A DNA stretch of 64,000 nucleotides from Hypericum androsaemum (taxonomy: Eukaryota; Streptophyta; Magnoliopsida; Malpighiales; Hypericaceae), in the NCBI GenBank assembly GCA_963995505.1, contig OZ023185.1:19727691-19791690 (forward strand), read 5' to 3'. The notes below the pieces were generated by a model that was not told the DNA's origin, did not search any database, and worked only from the letters and a program-made list of their open reading frames with translations. Shown here piece by piece: positions 11,912 to 24,502 of this stretch (position 1 is its first letter; every line of letters begins with the position of its first letter). A program made the position numbers and the translations under genes.

Positions 11912-12476
11912 CATGGTAATCAAATACGGGTCGGACCGCGATTCGGTACAAGGAGCGTACCAGAATTGGACCCAAAAACGTCAACCTTACGAACCGCCCA
12001 AAATTCGGCCGGACCGCGATTCGGTACAAGGAGCGTACCGAAATTGGCCCCCAAAACGTCAACCTTATGAACCGCCCAAAATCTGGTCGGACCGGACAGT
12101 TCGTCCAAAATTTTGGGTCTGTATTTTCTGTTGGTAAGGTTGGACCAAAAATCATGATTTTTTTTTGAAAAAAACCAAAAAATAAAAGTTGGTCACTTGG
12201 TTTGGTCGAAAATTTTGCACAAATAAAAAAGAAAAGAGATCAAAAAAATTAAAATCGAGAAAATTTTATCAATCTCCGTAGTTTCATCATGTATTTGATA
12301 ATTTTTTAGGTGTATATGTGATTACATGTACAATTATACATATATATTATTTTTAAATGATATTTAAAAAATTTTGGTCCGATCAGTAGTTCAATCGATC
12401 AGACCGGTCAACCCAAGATTCGGCTCAAATTCCGGGTTGATCTCCGAGTCGTATTTGAAAACACTGCTCTTTTAGA
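11912..12476. mobile_element. hAT-type MITE with 8-bp TSD
   Basis: CTCTTTTA is duplicated at 11904-11911 and 12477-12484. Ends CATGGTAATCAAATACG and, inverted, CAGTGTTTTCAAATACG are related terminal repeats. The 8-bp TSD and CAGTGTTTTCAAATAC-like end are typical of hAT elements. No transposase. Confidence 0.8.
11932..12087. repeat. 78-bp tandem repeat, two units, inside the hAT MITE
   Basis: Units start CGGACCGCGATTCGGTACAA at 11932 and 12010; a third begins at 12088 and decays. Short open frames on both strands here are by-products of the repeat. Confidence 0.85.
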
Positions 12477-12484
12477 ATGTGCAT

Positions 12485-15400
12485 CCTTCAGTCATAAAAG
12501 TAATGATGGGGACTTCCGCCAAGTGGACTACTAGAGCAGACCACTAGTATATGAATATCCATAAATAATGGGCATGGCCCACAAATAGGCCCATATTATT
12601 GGGCTCGTAATAATTGGCACATGGCTCACCAATTGACCAGGGTTCTCTCTAACTCTAAGGGGTGGTCCGGGAATTTCTAGAAGATTAAACAGGGTGGTAA
12701 AATTAAAACCTATACGTTTAACCATTTCATTCCAAGTATATAGGGGAATATATTATGACCAACCAACTCGGCTTGTCTTTATCAATTCGAGCAACCATGT
12801 TATAAGATTCGTTCAGATCGAACGTCTGGTCTTTAATTATGTGACAGAAAAATTTTACAATGGTCTCCGACTTGTACGTGTTAAGCATGTTTTCATCGTT
12901 CATCCTGGGTCACCATCAAACTCTCAGCGAGATTTTTATTCTTCTGTATTTCAGCACGACATATTGTTCCATGTCCAAAAAAGATGAAAGAAAATAATTA
13001 CATATATTTCAGACCAAGGAAACAGAAAGTAAAAGTGATTCACTTCGTAGCAACGAGCGAAATGGAAACAGTCTAAACTGTGATAAAATAGAATTGTGGA
13101 AGAACAATACAAATATCATATTACTAGACGAAGCAGTGGAGTGTTGCACTCAAATGGCGAAAACTATGGAAGCGAATGAGATTAGAGATCCCAATAATTA
13201 TAGTCGTAAACGATGAATATTAGGTGTTGCATGTATCAACCCGTGCAGTAGTATAACTAATGTATTAGGTAATCTTGTCAGAAATACTTATTTATTTACA
13301 AGTATGAATTGCTATATCTAATTATTGTGATTATGAAAGAATAATTTTATGGTGTTTCTCTCTTATATTTTATCAATATCTCAAATATTTTCACTTTTTA
13401 TGAAACAACTGGTGTAAAATACTCATATTTTTTTAGAATAGAATACTCATATTTGAGAGTCTCGACATAAGGTGAACCACGTTTCCACGTCGTAGGAGGT
13501 CCACCATATACCGAATTAATTTCGTGACCGCGACGGGAAAGTACGTAGGTTTTTTTTTTTTCGGACACAACGTGAATCTCGTCATTTATCTAGTAATTGG
13601 TGATTGGAACAGAGATATTCCGGACGTGTACGTCGTGTTTTAGTTGGTTAATACGGATATTATACTGATCTATATAACAGTACGTGTACTAAAAAACGTA
13701 ATTTTACGTACTATTTTAATTTTAAAATGTACAGAATCATATTTTTTAAAGTTTAAAATAGGAAAAAATGTAACTAAGGCAACGTTTCTTTGAACGTATA
13801 GATTTTAATTCCTCTGTGCAATAGTATGGGATTTGCACCGAGTGCCTCACCAAAAATTCTATCCTCAAAAAATTCATTAGAAAAATTAGATATAGAAAAA
13901 AGAGCTATTTTGATATCACTTGCGATACAAAGTTGGTATACTCACACAATCTATTAGCGAACATGCTTGCTATATATTCATTGTTAATCATCATTCCTAA
14001 ATGATTCAATATAAAGTAATAACTTCTAGCCACCAATCTTGTTCTTGTCAAAAGCCCATCTCATCTATTTTTTGACTCGAAATATAATGGTACGAATAAG
14101 AAGTTCTCAGTTATATCTCTCTTTTCTAAAAATTCACCATTACATTGCAACTAAAGTTTCCTTTTATATATTACAAACAATATATTCTTAATCATGTCTC
14201 CTTTCATAATTTCCATCCAAATAGTTAAAGAAGACGACAAACTTGGTCCCTGACTCCATCAGATATTGAGTCTCTTTGTAAAATAGCACCAAATGCTCCA
14301 CGAGAACGGCATCGCATTAAGATATGTGCACCGTCTCGTTTACTTTTCTAACACTAATACATATTATCTTTTCTAAACGTATCCCGTATGTTGATACCAT
14401 AATTAAACTAGAATAATATTTCGTATATAATCCCTCCAATATTATTTATTCCTCAATGCCCACTATGGTCTAGGTTTCATACAACTTGACCCGACGTTAA
14501 AGCCCATTAAGGCCCAAATCTTCAGCCGAGGCTCACTCCACAAACTCAACCCGCCAAATTCTATGTTCCCCCGAAACACCAAATTATGTGTTGAGCAGGA
14601 CAATTTTCACCAATTTCTGTTCTTTTCAGTTTTCACCTTTGGCCCAGTAAATACTATTCGGCAGGTTTAAAATTGGGAAATCCCCAGTGAAAATATGTGC
14701 AATTTGATTGAAGGAATAAAACGAGTTTTTTTTCCCTGGTAAAAGATACAGTACCTCAAATTAAGCTAGATCACCACGTCCCTCCACCTCTGCAATTTGT
14801 ATAAATTTTTGTTAAAAGGTAACATCTAAGTCGATTAATTTAAATTTAAATAAATCTTAATATTTGAATATCAGCAAAAAAATTCGACAAGTATTTAACA
14901 CTAACGTATTCTTGTTCGTTAGTTAAGTATATTACCAGTAAAGGAAGAATACGAGGGTAGATAATGTTCGCCTTAAATACGTCGAAATTTGAATCCTCGC
15001 TATTTTAGTATTCCCATCGGTCCCCACGTAGACAAGAACACGCACCTCTTTTGCGATCTCCAATGAAATCATAAAAAGTGAAAGTGAAAGTGAAATCCCA
15101 CACTTGCCTACTCTTGTGCTCTCTCTTTTGAATCATTGCAAGAAATGCGAGCACACGTTTGGAGAAGATGATCCAATCAATTCCAACACCCCACCCCCCC
15201 CCCCCCCCCCCCCCCCCGTCTTCATGATTGAGATTGCGGACCCAAAAGAATAGTACTCTCACTAATCTGTTTTTTTTCGGATATTCGACGCATCATTTTC
15301 GTAGAATTCAAATCTGGACCCGATTAAAATTACACTCAAGTTCTACCTAGTATAAGGTGAAAATCTTGGCCCATCTCTGATTTGTAGAGACAACTAACAG

Positions 15401-18180
15401 TTGAAATGGGACCCCGGTCAAAAAAGGAATATTGGCCCATGGACATGCTAGAAAACTATGTGGGTATCTAACACGTAGAGTTGATTTCTACAGCACGAAT
15501 ATATTGTAAGTACTTGAATTCAAGATTTTTTTTTGAAAATTATTTTTTTTTGGTGAAATATTTATTTTAACCTTGAAAAGAAAAGAGGAAGGGTATGATG
15601 ATTAAAGCAAAGGGGGAATGGATATAAAGTGCGTAATTGCAGCGTTCCTTTCGAGTTCTTGACCGTTCTGCTGCTAATGCTTTTTCTTTAGACGAGCGAT
15701 ATAAAAGGCCATTTGTTGCCTTTTGATGTAGACATGTTTGTATTCTATCGTCCCAAAGCTGGAAAGCTTTTGTATCAAATTGAACTTTAGGAAAAAGAAA
15801 GGACTTGAAAGTGTTGTGTCGAAAAGACGAAAATGCCCTGCATTGTAATGAGGCACCACAAATGAATCATGGCTATCTTTTTCGTTTGATGGTTTGTGTT
15901 GTGTGTAGTGAGGGAAGATAATTTCTTTCAACTCACGAGTTGAAATTAAATTATCAAATACACCGACCGAGTCGTTTTTAATTCTAATATTAATATATTG
16001 AATTGTTACACCAAGATGTGAATCCTCAGTAGGAAAATGTTTGTTTATCACATTAACCAATAAATTAATATTCAACTCCGGGTCATCTTTTCTATATTTT
16101 TTTTGGTTGAATATCATCATTTATATTACAACTCATGGAACGTTTTCCATTTTTTCATTATGATCCAATAAAACATCAATATTGTCATAAATTGGTAGTT
16201 GTTAGTTGTTACGAATAGGAAGTGAATCCAAGAGGGCCTTTTTGGCATTATTTGTGCCTGATGCTTGACAACTGGGTCCTATTATTTTTAGAGAGGTAAT
16301 TGTGTCATAATTAGACCCCTTCAAAAGCCACCTTCCAGGTGACCGATCACCTGCATGGGATATCGTCTAGCCGGCCCTAAGCAGCGGCTAATTAAGAGCG
16401 CATTAGATCGTGACTGCGGTGATGTAAGATACAGCAGCCCTCGCTTGTCTACCCACTATTTTCTCGAGATATGAAGTAATTTCATTGTGATTCTCACGTA
16501 TTAATTAAGTGAAAATTAAAAAAAAATCAAATAAAACTTGAGAGATAAAATGAGCATTGAACGATCTATTATTAATAATAAATTTCAATTATTAGTTATA
16601 TTAAATAATACTTACAGAGAGACCATTATAAATTTTTACCGCAACATTAAGTTGTACGTGGTGCAATTACAGGACACTTGATTGGATTTTTTTTCTTCCG
16701 ATTTTCTGTTTTTTCACCCACTTCCTTTCCTCCTCACCAAACAAGCTGTAAATACGTAGAACTAGGTAACTGTGGAGGTGAAATTAAACCCTCTTTTACC
16801 CAAGGAGGGATTAAAAAAATTAAGTAGTTGGCAGCCCCTGGATGGAGATTACTTTTAACTGTCTGGGCAAAAGTGGCAATTACCAAAAGCCCAGTATTTT
16901 ACTCTTTGGCAGCTTTACCTTACCATTTCCACCTCTGGCCATTGGTAAGTGGGAAAAAGAAAAAGAAAACGAAAAGGGAAATTCACCTACGAATTGGGAT
17001 ATTCTTGTATACTAATAAAGCTAATCCTCTGTCTTGGCTACCACCTTTAACCTTAATCATACTTTAATGGAGAAAATAAAAGTATTTGCTTGGATGACAG
17101 ACACATGCTTGTGTCAGCTGCTACCCCTTAAAAATGTTGGTTTTGGCATTTATACGTCTTTATCAATTCCCTCGTTCTTGCACAACTTTTTTGAACTTCT
17201 CGAAAGGAAGGAGTAAACTTTTAACGAAGAATTAGTTGGATTTGAATTTCTTTAATTATGTATTCAGTTGAATTATTTTAAACAAATATTTAGTTGAGTT
17301 TCATGAATGAAAAAATATCATTAACAAATTCGTCTTTAATTAGGACACAAAAATATTTGAATCTAAATACCAAAATTTAAAGAAGTATTTTGGTTGAAAT
17401 GATACGAATTAGTAGTCCTTAACCGGACAATGACCCACTTTTACAAAGGCAATACGATACGAGTAAGCTTTAATTTATATTGGTGCAATAACCTGAACAC
17501 GGGTATTAGAGAATGTTAAAAAGACGTGACATTAAAATAGAAGTTGCATCGTTTTAATGTAAAGTGGTCATTGCATTAAAAAAGAGAGGGTAAAGCGGTC
17601 ATTAACCCGCAAGCATCTTGAATTCGCCGAACAGAAGCACCCCGCCCAAGATTAATACACTGTGACACTTTTTTTTACCGCCCTTGACTTGAAAAATACG
17701 GCCCTCCTTCTAAAGTGGGTATGAAAAAATTTCACGTACCCATAGGCCCTTTAGAGGGAGTCGATTTGACGACAACCACCACACTTGCCCTATGGATATT
17801 TTCTTTCGGATAAGTATAATTTTATAGAACTCGAATATGATTATAAATTATAAGAGTATTGGGCTATATAAAATTTCAGTTCTAAATTGTCTAATTCACA
17901 ATATTTATGCTTAATTATGCTCAATTTCAAAATGCATAACTCACAACATTTATATCTAATTAAGGCCCAAATCCAAAATCGCCAAGTTCTAAAATCACCT
18001 GATTTACAATATTTCATAGACAAAATAATTTATCTATGGTGTTTCTTGTTTCCATGATCCCATAAAATATATGTCCTTGTTTTTATCCATACGGATATTG
18101 TTTTAGTGGCAAAGAGTAACAATGAAGTTTTGGGATCTACACCGGTCAACGTCCAAGCGCCAGAGTGGACCAATTGTCAA
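12485..18180. other. AT-rich intergenic DNA, no gene recognised
   Basis: No conserved protein motif, RNA or complete transposon was recognised. It holds a 13-bp-TSD tail-only insertion (13418-13454), a C24 homopolymer at 15194-15217, and a 148-codon open frame at 15674-16120 (-) with no recognisable motif, which I do not accept as a gene. Confidence 0.55.
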
Positions 18181-18715
18181 TTTAATTTTAAGGATAAATA
18201 CTCTGAGGCCCCTGATATTTGGCATATTCGTTTCTCATCTCCCTATTTTTTGACAATTGATTAAAAAAATTTCGATGTTTAATTTTATTATACTTTCAGA
18301 CTCCTTGCTGATGTCAACAAATTTTTTTCATTTTTTTCATCAAAATGACAAAAATACTATTGGAAAAAAAAAGACCATCTCTTTCCCAGAGATCTTCATC
18401 TTCAACCTTGCATATCCTTCATTGAAATCAAAAACTTTCAACAAAAAGAAAAACAAGATCAAGCTATCTTCTTGATTCTTTTAAACGAACCTAAACGAAC
18501 TCAAAATCAAACTCATGAAATTTAAAAAAACCCAAGATCAAGAAAACCCAGATGGATAAAAATCGAGGTCGCGAAAAAAACCCAGATCGACGAACAACCA
18601 ACTAATTGACGAAAACCCGGGTCGTGAAAGAAACTGAGATCCGTTCAGTTGACCCGTTCATCGTGGTGCATTTTTCGCTATCCCCTTCGTCGTCCGTTTC
18701 GTTCGCTATTGTTAT

Positions 18716-20673
18716 TGTTAGGAATTCAGCAAGCAAGAGAACAAATCACGCAAAGAACACGGAACAAGAGAATTACGTGGTTCGGCCTAATGCCTACATC
18801 CACGGAGAGAAAGGAGAACTTTTATTGATGAGTTTCCGAGCCACAAAGCCATACAAAACCTTAGGGTAACATGCCTTTATATAGAGGCAAACCCTTGTTG
18901 TACAAGTAACATATCTAGGTCTAATTAGGAGTCTAAAACCTAGTCAGAATAGGAATAGGAATAGGAAATAAGTCTTTCCTATTTTTCGCCATCCCAACAA
19001 TCTCCACCTTGGCGAGAAATCATCTCGTGGAAGAACCATGAAGCTCCACTCGAACTTCAACAAACTCCACCTTGACAAAACACCGCCCCATGAAGAACTA
19101 TGAGATCTTGCAAAATCAATCTGACTCCACTGACTCCATCTCGGACCATAGATAACTGCATCAATAAGACCATCTCAACTTTCTCTTCACCTTTTGTTCA
19201 ATCACTTGGAGCCAGCCCCCAAACTCAAGCTTCTGAGCTTGCTTGGCCTATTCCCTCCAACCTCTATCGAACCCCAACTAGCAAGTCCACCTGCTGAAGC
19301 AACCTTGCGACCAATAGATACGCCCTCTATTTTTCAGTCAGCCTCATGCTCCGCAACCTAGAACTGCTTTTTCGCTGGACCTTTTTGCCTCAAACCAATG
19401 CTACTTGCTATAGCATACAAAGGGCAACCTTTTGTTCTACTAAGTAGAACCCTCGACATGCCTCGAACTATACTGTTCGGCCTTGAGTGAGATACCCGAT
19501 TCGCTCGTGGTGTTACCAATGGCTTCGCATGCCCAATGCCAAACCTACCAAACACCTTTGACGTGCACGTCCCTTTAGACAACCATAGCAGGGCCCAGCT
19601 AACAATGCTTCTCCGAGACAACCATGGCTCCTTGCCAACCACGCCTCCACAAAATAACCATAGCTTGCTATCCATGTCTTCGCGAATCCCAACTACACTC
19701 AAACCATCCATGTCAAACCTTTGCTCTCTCATACGAACCAACCTCATATGACCTGAGCTTTTTTCTACTTCATCAGACCCATTGATGTGACTCCACCTAC
19801 AATAATGTTCCCTACTAACCTGTAGGTATTTTCTTTTATCCTTCATCCTTACCATCGCATCCTTCTCTACCTTCATTAGCCTACCTTTATAACTATCACC
19901 GTTATAATCCAAGGTCCCTAACAAAAAGAGATTACCAGGATGCATTGGACTTGATGAGACAGAAAGGCAGTCACCATCCGACCCGTCTGAACATGTGGCC
20001 ATGGTTGTGGATGCAGATCCCTCCTCGTTGTCTTGATCTCCAGTTCGTCTTGGATAGTCCCCTTCATGCGCCCTTCTCAGCACTTGAAGCCACTTCCATT
20101 GAACTTCTTTGACTCCGACCTGGATCCTCTTCCACAATCCAGCTGGTGGCTCCTCATCATCCGCCAAGCACAAGCGAATCTTCGCTACCGCCTTGGCCTC
20201 CAACTCTTCCCGCTCTTGCTCCTCCATCTTCTCGGACTTCTTCTCCGAGAGTGCGATAACCATCCCTTGTTGCACGAGGAGATCCTTGACACGCCTTTGC
20301 CATAACCTGAAATTCGATGAACCATCAAACTTCACAAGAGCAAACCTCGTGCCGTCCGACATCCTTCAACCTTAGCTCTTGATACCACTTGTTAGGAATT
20401 CAGCAAGCAAGAGAACAAATCGCGCAAAGAACACGGAACAAGAGATTTACGTGGTTCGGCCTAATGCCTACATCCACGGAGAGAAAGGAGAACTTTTATT
20501 GATGAGTTTCCGAACCACAAAGCCATACAAAACCTTAGGGTAACATGCCTTTATATAGAGGCAAACCCTTGTTGTACAAGTAACATATCTAGGTCTAATT
20601 AGGAGTCCAAAACCTAGTCAGAATAGGAATAAGAATAGGAAATAAGTCTTTCCTATTTTTCGCCATCTCAATA
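18716..20673 (-). mobile_element. non-autonomous copia-type LTR retrotransposon A
   Basis: 1,958 bp with 284-bp LTRs (18716-18999 and 20390-20673) and 5-bp TSD GTTAT (18711-18715, 20674-20678). On the minus strand the primer-binding region reads TGGTATCAAGAGC, directly inside the LTR at about 20388. The LTRs differ at about 7 positions (~97.5% identical). One LTR terminus has mutated from AACA to AATA. No protease, integrase or complete reverse transcriptase. Confidence 0.93.
19358..20362 (-). CDS. gag-derived open frame of element A (334 aa, internally deleted)
   Basis: The N terminus (ALVKFDGSSNFRLWQRRVKD, LLVQQGMVIALSEKK) is the Tnt1/Tork-type gag start. Compared with element B, the middle of gag is deleted and the zinc-knuckle region survives only as a homologous stretch in which every Cys is lost. 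The rest resembles the region after protease and ends in a reverse-transcriptase C-terminal signature (GRFGIGHAKPLVTPRANRVS) near the stop. The frame is uninterrupted for 334 codons, so it was recently under little decay, but I know of no function for such a product. It may only be passenger sequence. Confidence 0.6.
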   Translation of the reverse strand: MSDGTRFALVKFDGSSNFRLWQRRVKDLLVQQGMVIALSEKKSEKMEEQEREELEAKAVAKIRLCLADDEEPPAGLWKRIQVGVKEVQWKWLQVLRRAHEGDYPRRTGDQDNEEGSASTTMATCSDGSDGDCLSVSSSPMHPGNLFLLGTLDYNGDSYKGRLMKVEKDAMVRMKDKRKYLQVSREHYCRWSHINGSDEVEKSSGHMRLVRMREQRFDMDGLSVVGIREDMDSKLWLFCGGVVGKEPWLSRRSIVSWALLWLSKGTCTSKVFGRFGIGHAKPLVTPRANRVSHSRPNSIVRGMSRVLLSRTKGCPLYAIASSIGLRQKGPAKKQF

Positions 20674-21429
20674 GTTATTGCCGTCATCCATTGCGTATTC
20701 TTTGGTAAGAAGTTGAAGGTATTGTTGTTTTTCTTTATTTCTTTTATTTACTTATTTCGTATGTTTTTCTTTCTAAAATAAGCTTTATTTTCATTAATTT
20801 ATTTTCCTTTGCTATACTAATACGTTTTCAAAAAAAAAGTTTCCTTTTCTTATTAATTTTCTATTTCGTTTTCCTTTTTTGCAGGTATCGTAAAATTTTT
20901 TGGGAACTTGTCTTCTTGGATATGGAAATTATGGTTGCCCACGAACCACGCTTAAAAGGATTTAAAAGGTATGACAATTATTAGGATTTAGGAGGAAGGG
21001 TATGCAAGGTTGAAGATGGAGATGTTTGGAAAGAGATGGTCTTGTTTTTTCCAAGGGTATTTGGTAGAGGAGGAGATTTGTGGGTTTTTGAAATGGAGGA
21101 GGAGAGGAGGTTTGTGGGTTTTTGAAATGGAGAGGAGATTTGATTGATTTGTAGGTTGGATTTTTTTTATTCTTGGTGTTCTTGATTTAGGTTGAAGTTG
21201 GTTTTTGGTGTTCATTGTGAGATCTAGAGGTTGAGGAATGTAATTTTTTTTCAATAGTATTTTTGTCATTTCCATGACAAAAAAAAAATCTGCTAATGTC
21301 AGCGAGGGACCTGGGAGTATAATAAAATCAAACTATGAAAAGTTTTTAATCAATTGTCGAAAGACAGGGGAGTGAGAGGCGAATATGCCAAATACCAGGG
21401 ATCTGAGAGTAATTATCCCTTTAATTTTA

Positions 21430-22357
21430 TCTCAACAGATATTAAGATAAATAGGTGAGAATATTATTCTACTTTAAATAAAAAGTTAAGTTAGAGCCTT
21501 TGAGGATCTATCTGTATTAAATAATTGTTGAGAAAATTTTATTACATTTTAAAAAATGTATTTGACTCGAATTTAAATTAGTCGAAAAATAATATTAGGA
21601 GATTGTCGAACAAAGTTAACCATATTGTCTTTGGATTTATGGGCTGGGTAACCATCTGCGTGTCATGCGTGTGCTGGGCCACGACGATACGTCTGCAGCT
21701 AGACGGCGTTTTTTTTTTCAGGAATACGACGTCGTCTAATCTTTGCTGCATAAAATCAGTATTAGGAACTGAGAAAATCTCAACAGCAAAGAGGCCATCA
21801 TCGTCATCAATGCAATGCCTCGGGGATGTTGGTGGATCTGATAGCTTGCGTGTCCAGGTGATGGGCGGAGAATTCTATACAACCTTCTGCAGTTTATTAA
21901 ATTCTATCGGCCATGCCTTTTCGAGGAAATGACGAAACCACAGAGAAATCTATCCGCCGATTGAGTGGAGGACAGAAAATGATGCAAGTTTAGCAAAAAT
22001 TTCCCTTATTAAGTTAGTTAAATATCGTTTATCTTTTGTCCCGAGATTGGAGAATTAGTTAATTGTCGTTTATCCTGACATCGGAGAATTAGGTGGCCAA
22101 TTAGATGGCTAGTGGCTACAAAGTCAAGGATGGGATTTTGTGTTCCCAATTGAAAATATCATCTATCTGAGTAGTTACGAAACCTTTTGTATTCCGATTT
22201 TCTGTCTTAATGTCGTTTTATTAACGAAGAAGTAGCATTAATTCTCAAAAATAAATAAATAAATAAAAATATCTTCTTCTAATGTAAAAAAATAATATAT
22301 ATCTTCTTCTTCGCTCCTCTCCGGTTCTCTCTAGTGATTGAAGAAAGATATTGAAAA
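21430..22357. other. intergenic, no gene recognised
   Basis: An open frame at 21603-21932 (+) uses a TTG start and shows no family motif. Nothing else seen. Confidence 0.5.
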
Positions 22358-22366
22358 AATAAAAAA

Positions 22367-23391
22367 AAAGTCTACTTAAGTACTCTGTGATATCGCAAAA
22401 AATCAAGTCAGTACCTTGTGGTTTAAAACGTATCAATTGAGTCAAACTTATTCCAATTAAAATTAATTAGCTGCCCGGGCCTGCCCGTTTTGCCCGAACC
22501 TTAACCGGCCACGTGAAGCAGCAACATCAGATTTTTCTGATGACGTGGCGCCCACATGTACCCTCTACCCCTCTTCTTCTTCCCCACTCTCTTCTTCTTC
22601 CTGTATCTCCGAGGCTGCCTTCAGCGCTAATACCTTCACTCCCAGGACCGTCTATGGTGCCTATGAAGGTTCCGGTGGGGGAGGGGGAGCGGTCAATCTG
22701 AGAGGATCCGAGAGCACGGTGTTGTTCTCGGCGGTGCCGCTCCAGCCATGGCCACGCGGCGGGGAAGGGTACTTCCTGTCGGGACAGCTGGAGCTCGGGG
22801 TTCTGTCCGGGCCCATGGACCCGAAATTCGGCGGCGGTAGCGGCAGGTCGGATAATGGCTCCTCTCGGGTGCCCTTCTCGGCTCCACTAGGAGGGGCGTA
22901 TGTGAGGAAGAGGGGGAGGAAGGACATTTTGGAGAAGAAGAAGCAGCTGTGGGTGGTTCCGGTGTGGAGGGAGAGAGGAGGCGGCGAGAAGGACGAAGAG
23001 GAGGAGAATGCAGTTGGGGTGGGAGAGAATGAGGTGGACGAACGGGTCCAGTGGGACCCTCGGGAAGGCCGGGGAGGATAGAGTCCATGTGGACGGACGG
23101 GTCCAGTGGGCCCTCGGAATGGAGAAGAAGAGAGAGAGGGGAAAAAGAAGAGAGTGGGGAAGAAGAAGAGGTGTGGAGGGTACACGTGGGTGCCACATCA
23201 TCAGAAAAATATGGTGTGGCTGCTTCACGTGGTCGGTTAAGGTTCGGGCAAAACAGGCAGGCTCCGGGCAGCTGCCCGGGCCTCTAATTGATTTTAATTA
23301 GAATAAGTTTGACTCAATTGATACGTTTTAAACCACATGATACTGACTTGATTTTTTACAATACCACATGGTACTTAAGTGGACTTTTCCC
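22367..23391. mobile_element. Pack-MULE-like element, long TIRs, GC-rich captured insert
   Basis: Arms of about 200 bp match in inverted orientation (AGTCTACTTAAGTAC / GTACTTAAGTGGACT, then ATCAATTGAGTCAAACTTATT and CTGCCCGGGCCTGCCCG). AATAAAAAA occurs at both edges (22358-22366, 23392-23400), a plausible 9-bp TSD though low-complexity. The arms share family features with the element at 57315-57973. The core is GC-rich and coding-like, unlike the AT-rich surroundings. Confidence 0.75.
22600..22925 (+). pseudogene. captured PP2C (POLTERGEIST-like) N-terminal fragment
   Basis: In the + frame of 22545-23081 the translation shows ISEAAFSANTFTPRTV, then SAVPLQPWPRGGEGYFLSG, VLSGPMDPKF and VPFSAPLGGAYVRKRGRK. 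These resemble, in order, the conserved pieces in front of the phosphatase domain of plant POL/PLL protein phosphatases 2C (ISGAA-SANT-TPRT, AVPLQP-PRGGE, FLSGP-DR, FSAPLG). The catalytic PP2C domain is absent. The family call is from memory of motif order and needs a search. The fragment has no complete gene structure and is enclosed by the TIRs, so I treat it as captured sequence. Confidence 0.55.
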
Positions 23392-23400
23392 AATAAAAAA

Positions 23401-23629
23401 ACTCTTCCCTTAACAAGTGGAGCTTTCTTTTTCTCCGGCTTTATCCCTCTACTATCCTCCTCTTCTTGTATTCCTCTTCTTCCTACGACTTTTTTTTCTT
23501 TTTTTTTTACTTTTTTGTCTTTTTTTCAGATATGGTGGTTTGGCCTCTTGCTGCGTCTCGCTCACCGGAAGTCTATTGGAGAATTGAATTTTTAATCCAT
23601 TGAGGAGGTTGGCCCAACATATAGGTGTA
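23401..23629. other. short intergenic spacer
   Basis: T- and C-rich, no feature recognised. Confidence 0.4.
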
Positions 23630-24499
23630 TGTTGGGATTGGGCTTAAGAGGTTAATTAGAATATGAATTCTAATTAAATATAATCTCTTAGAAACTTTGA
23701 ACTAATGTGGGTCACACCAATTGGTTTTGAGTGTACAAAATAACAATACGAAATCTATTGAGAAAATTTCGTAACAATAAATGACACTTGCGAAAAATTA
23801 ATTCTCAGTGTGAATGAAAATTGGCTTCAAAGTCGTATGAGTTTTATCGGGCATCATGAATTTGAGATACATGACTCTTGTAACCACTTATTTATTGACC
23901 GTGATTAATAGAGGGCGTAAATAGCTGTAACCGCTCATTTATTGACCATGGTTAATAGAGAATTGATGACCGCCATTATTTTGGCATTAAATGGGGTCTC
24001 AAAATCACCTACAAAATGGGACCTCCTCCTCCCATTTGAGACACACCAAAACTCACTTAGAGTTTTATTCTCCTCTCTCCCCCTTAGCATAGCCATTCTC
24101 ATATTTGCATAGAGTCGGAGTTTTGCAACCTCCAAAAGTTCGCAAGGTGTTCAATAGTGCTTCCTATTGTTCACGTGATTGGGCATTGTACCTTGAAAAC
24201 TTTCTTACCTATGGAGGTCTGAAGCTATAAGGTGGGCAATAAGAGTTTAAGGGCACACGGCTTGCTGTGGCCTCATCCAAGATTAAATCTGAAGTTCATG
24301 ATATTCAAGGAGGATGACTCAATCCAAAGAATGCGGTCTCTAAAAAGGTAAAATTTCTACGTTTTGCTCAAACCGTGATTTTGAGTATTCTCTAGTGTTT
24401 AATTATTGTCTAATTATATAGTTTTTATGCTTACCGTATACAAGATGTCTAACCAATGCATGATAATAATAATCATAACTAGAACTAATATTTTCAACA
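23630..24499 (+). mobile_element. possible solo or truncated copia LTR
   Basis: Starts TGTTGGGATTGGGCTT and could end TTTTCAACA, giving TGTTG...CAACA ends. The internal sequence (leader with GTTCACGTGATTGGGC and a C/T-rich transcript start region) reads like an LTR, but flanking 5-mers (GTGTA, AAGTC) do not match, so the boundaries are uncertain. Confidence 0.35.
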
Positions 24500-24502
24500 A
24501 AG

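Larger units (their letters stand above)
18191..21420. mobile_element. Mutator-like long-TIR element with 9-bp TSD, interrupted by LTR element A
   Basis: TTAATTTTA is duplicated exactly at 18182-18190 and 21421-21429. The left arm (AGGATAAATACTCTGAG...TTGGCATATTCG...TTTTATTATACT...GACCATCTCTTTCC) is repeated inverted at the right end through about 200 bases. Subtracting the nested 1,958-bp element and its TSD leaves about 1.27 kb. No transposase remains. The TIR starts resemble those at 38997/41860 and 61177/63463. Confidence 0.85.

Noticed and set aside
15194..15217. C24 homopolymer (and C29 at 61474-61502) as a biological signal
   Set aside because: Such runs vary and are often sequencing or assembly artefacts; no flanking structure supports a function.
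15674..16120. 148-codon minus-strand open frame
   Set aside because: No recognisable motif, AT-rich biased composition, no splice or promoter context.
22269..22310. Possible further tail-only insertion (ATATCTTCTTCT repeats around AATGTAAAAAAATAATAT)
   Set aside because: The repeat is itself simple sequence, so a TSD cannot be told from slippage.
22661..23301. Long Ser/Pro- or Arg-rich frames on several strands in the Pack-MULE
   Set aside because: Products of GC-rich composition; only the plus frame near 22600-22925 shows family-like motifs.
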